From Deltaproteobacteria bacterium (GTDB taxonomy: Bacteria; Desulfobacterota; DSM-4660; Desulfatiglandales; HGW-15): DNA of 5,203 nt. The position numbers and the translations under genes were made by a program. The number at the start of each line of letters is the position of its first letter. Position 1 is the first letter of the stretch. A model generated the notes under the pieces. It saw only the letters and a list, made by a program, of their open reading frames with translations. It was not told the DNA's origin and ran no database searches. The stretch lies in assembly GCA_024641835.1 (NCBI GenBank), contig JAHECH010000377.1, positions 1 to 5,203 on the forward strand. The letters run 5' to 3'. This document shows, one piece after another, positions 5,177 through 5,203 of the stretch.

Positions 5177-5203
5177 ATCACAGACCCCGTGTGTCAAAGC
5201 ACG

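Noticed and set aside
1..5203. CRISPR array, tRNA, rRNA, or phage genes
   Set aside because: No regularly spaced direct repeats, tRNA cloverleaf or phage-like proteins were found on either strand.

Overview
The window carries two transcription units that converge. On the + strand lies a three-gene ABC importer operon: a periplasmic substrate-binding protein (436-1422), a membrane permease (1485-2387) and an ATPase (2587-3369). On the - strand lies one gene for a YihY/BrkB-family inner-membrane protein (3403-4764). The importer is of the PF04392 / COG2984-COG4120-COG1101 type. Its substrate is mostly unknown; some Gram-positive relatives (TrpXYZ) handle aromatic amino acids. The cleavable signal peptide and inner-membrane proteins indicate a Gram-negative bacterium. 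The protein style, moderate GC and the kinds of intergenic repeat suggest an anaerobic Desulfobacterota (former Deltaproteobacteria) lineage. That placement is an inference from remembered similarity, not a search result.

Region by region: 3-147 is an intergenic inverted-repeat element with a smaller GC-rich palindrome nested inside. A sigma70-like promoter (163-192) follows directly. A leader of about 235 nt (199-435) comes next; it holds an 8-codon open reading frame with a strong ribosome binding site and two mutually exclusive long-range stems. After the binding-protein gene, an 11-bp hairpin (1441-1470) separates it from the permease and could make expression of the binding protein higher. 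Between permease and ATPase lie about 200 nt of repeat DNA (short tandem units plus a long imperfect inverted repeat). This DNA appears to have separated the ATPase start codon from the ribosome binding site still visible at the end of the permease gene. The ATPase and the BrkB-like gene end tail to tail, 33 nt apart, with no clear terminator. The BrkB-like gene has its own extended -10 promoter near 4833-4841. The last 440 nt hold no convincing gene and finish with a near-perfect 21-bp inverted repeat (5109-5176).

The three + strand genes would work together: the binding protein captures a small solute in the periplasm, the permease forms the channel (probably as a dimer) and the ATPase drives import. 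The BrkB-like protein is probably functionally separate. Its unusual feature is a C-terminal winged-helix-like domain resembling Rrf2 regulators. No clearly new multi-gene system is visible. The most unusual points are the repeat-split operon, the uncharacterised leader and the membrane protein with a winged-helix tail.
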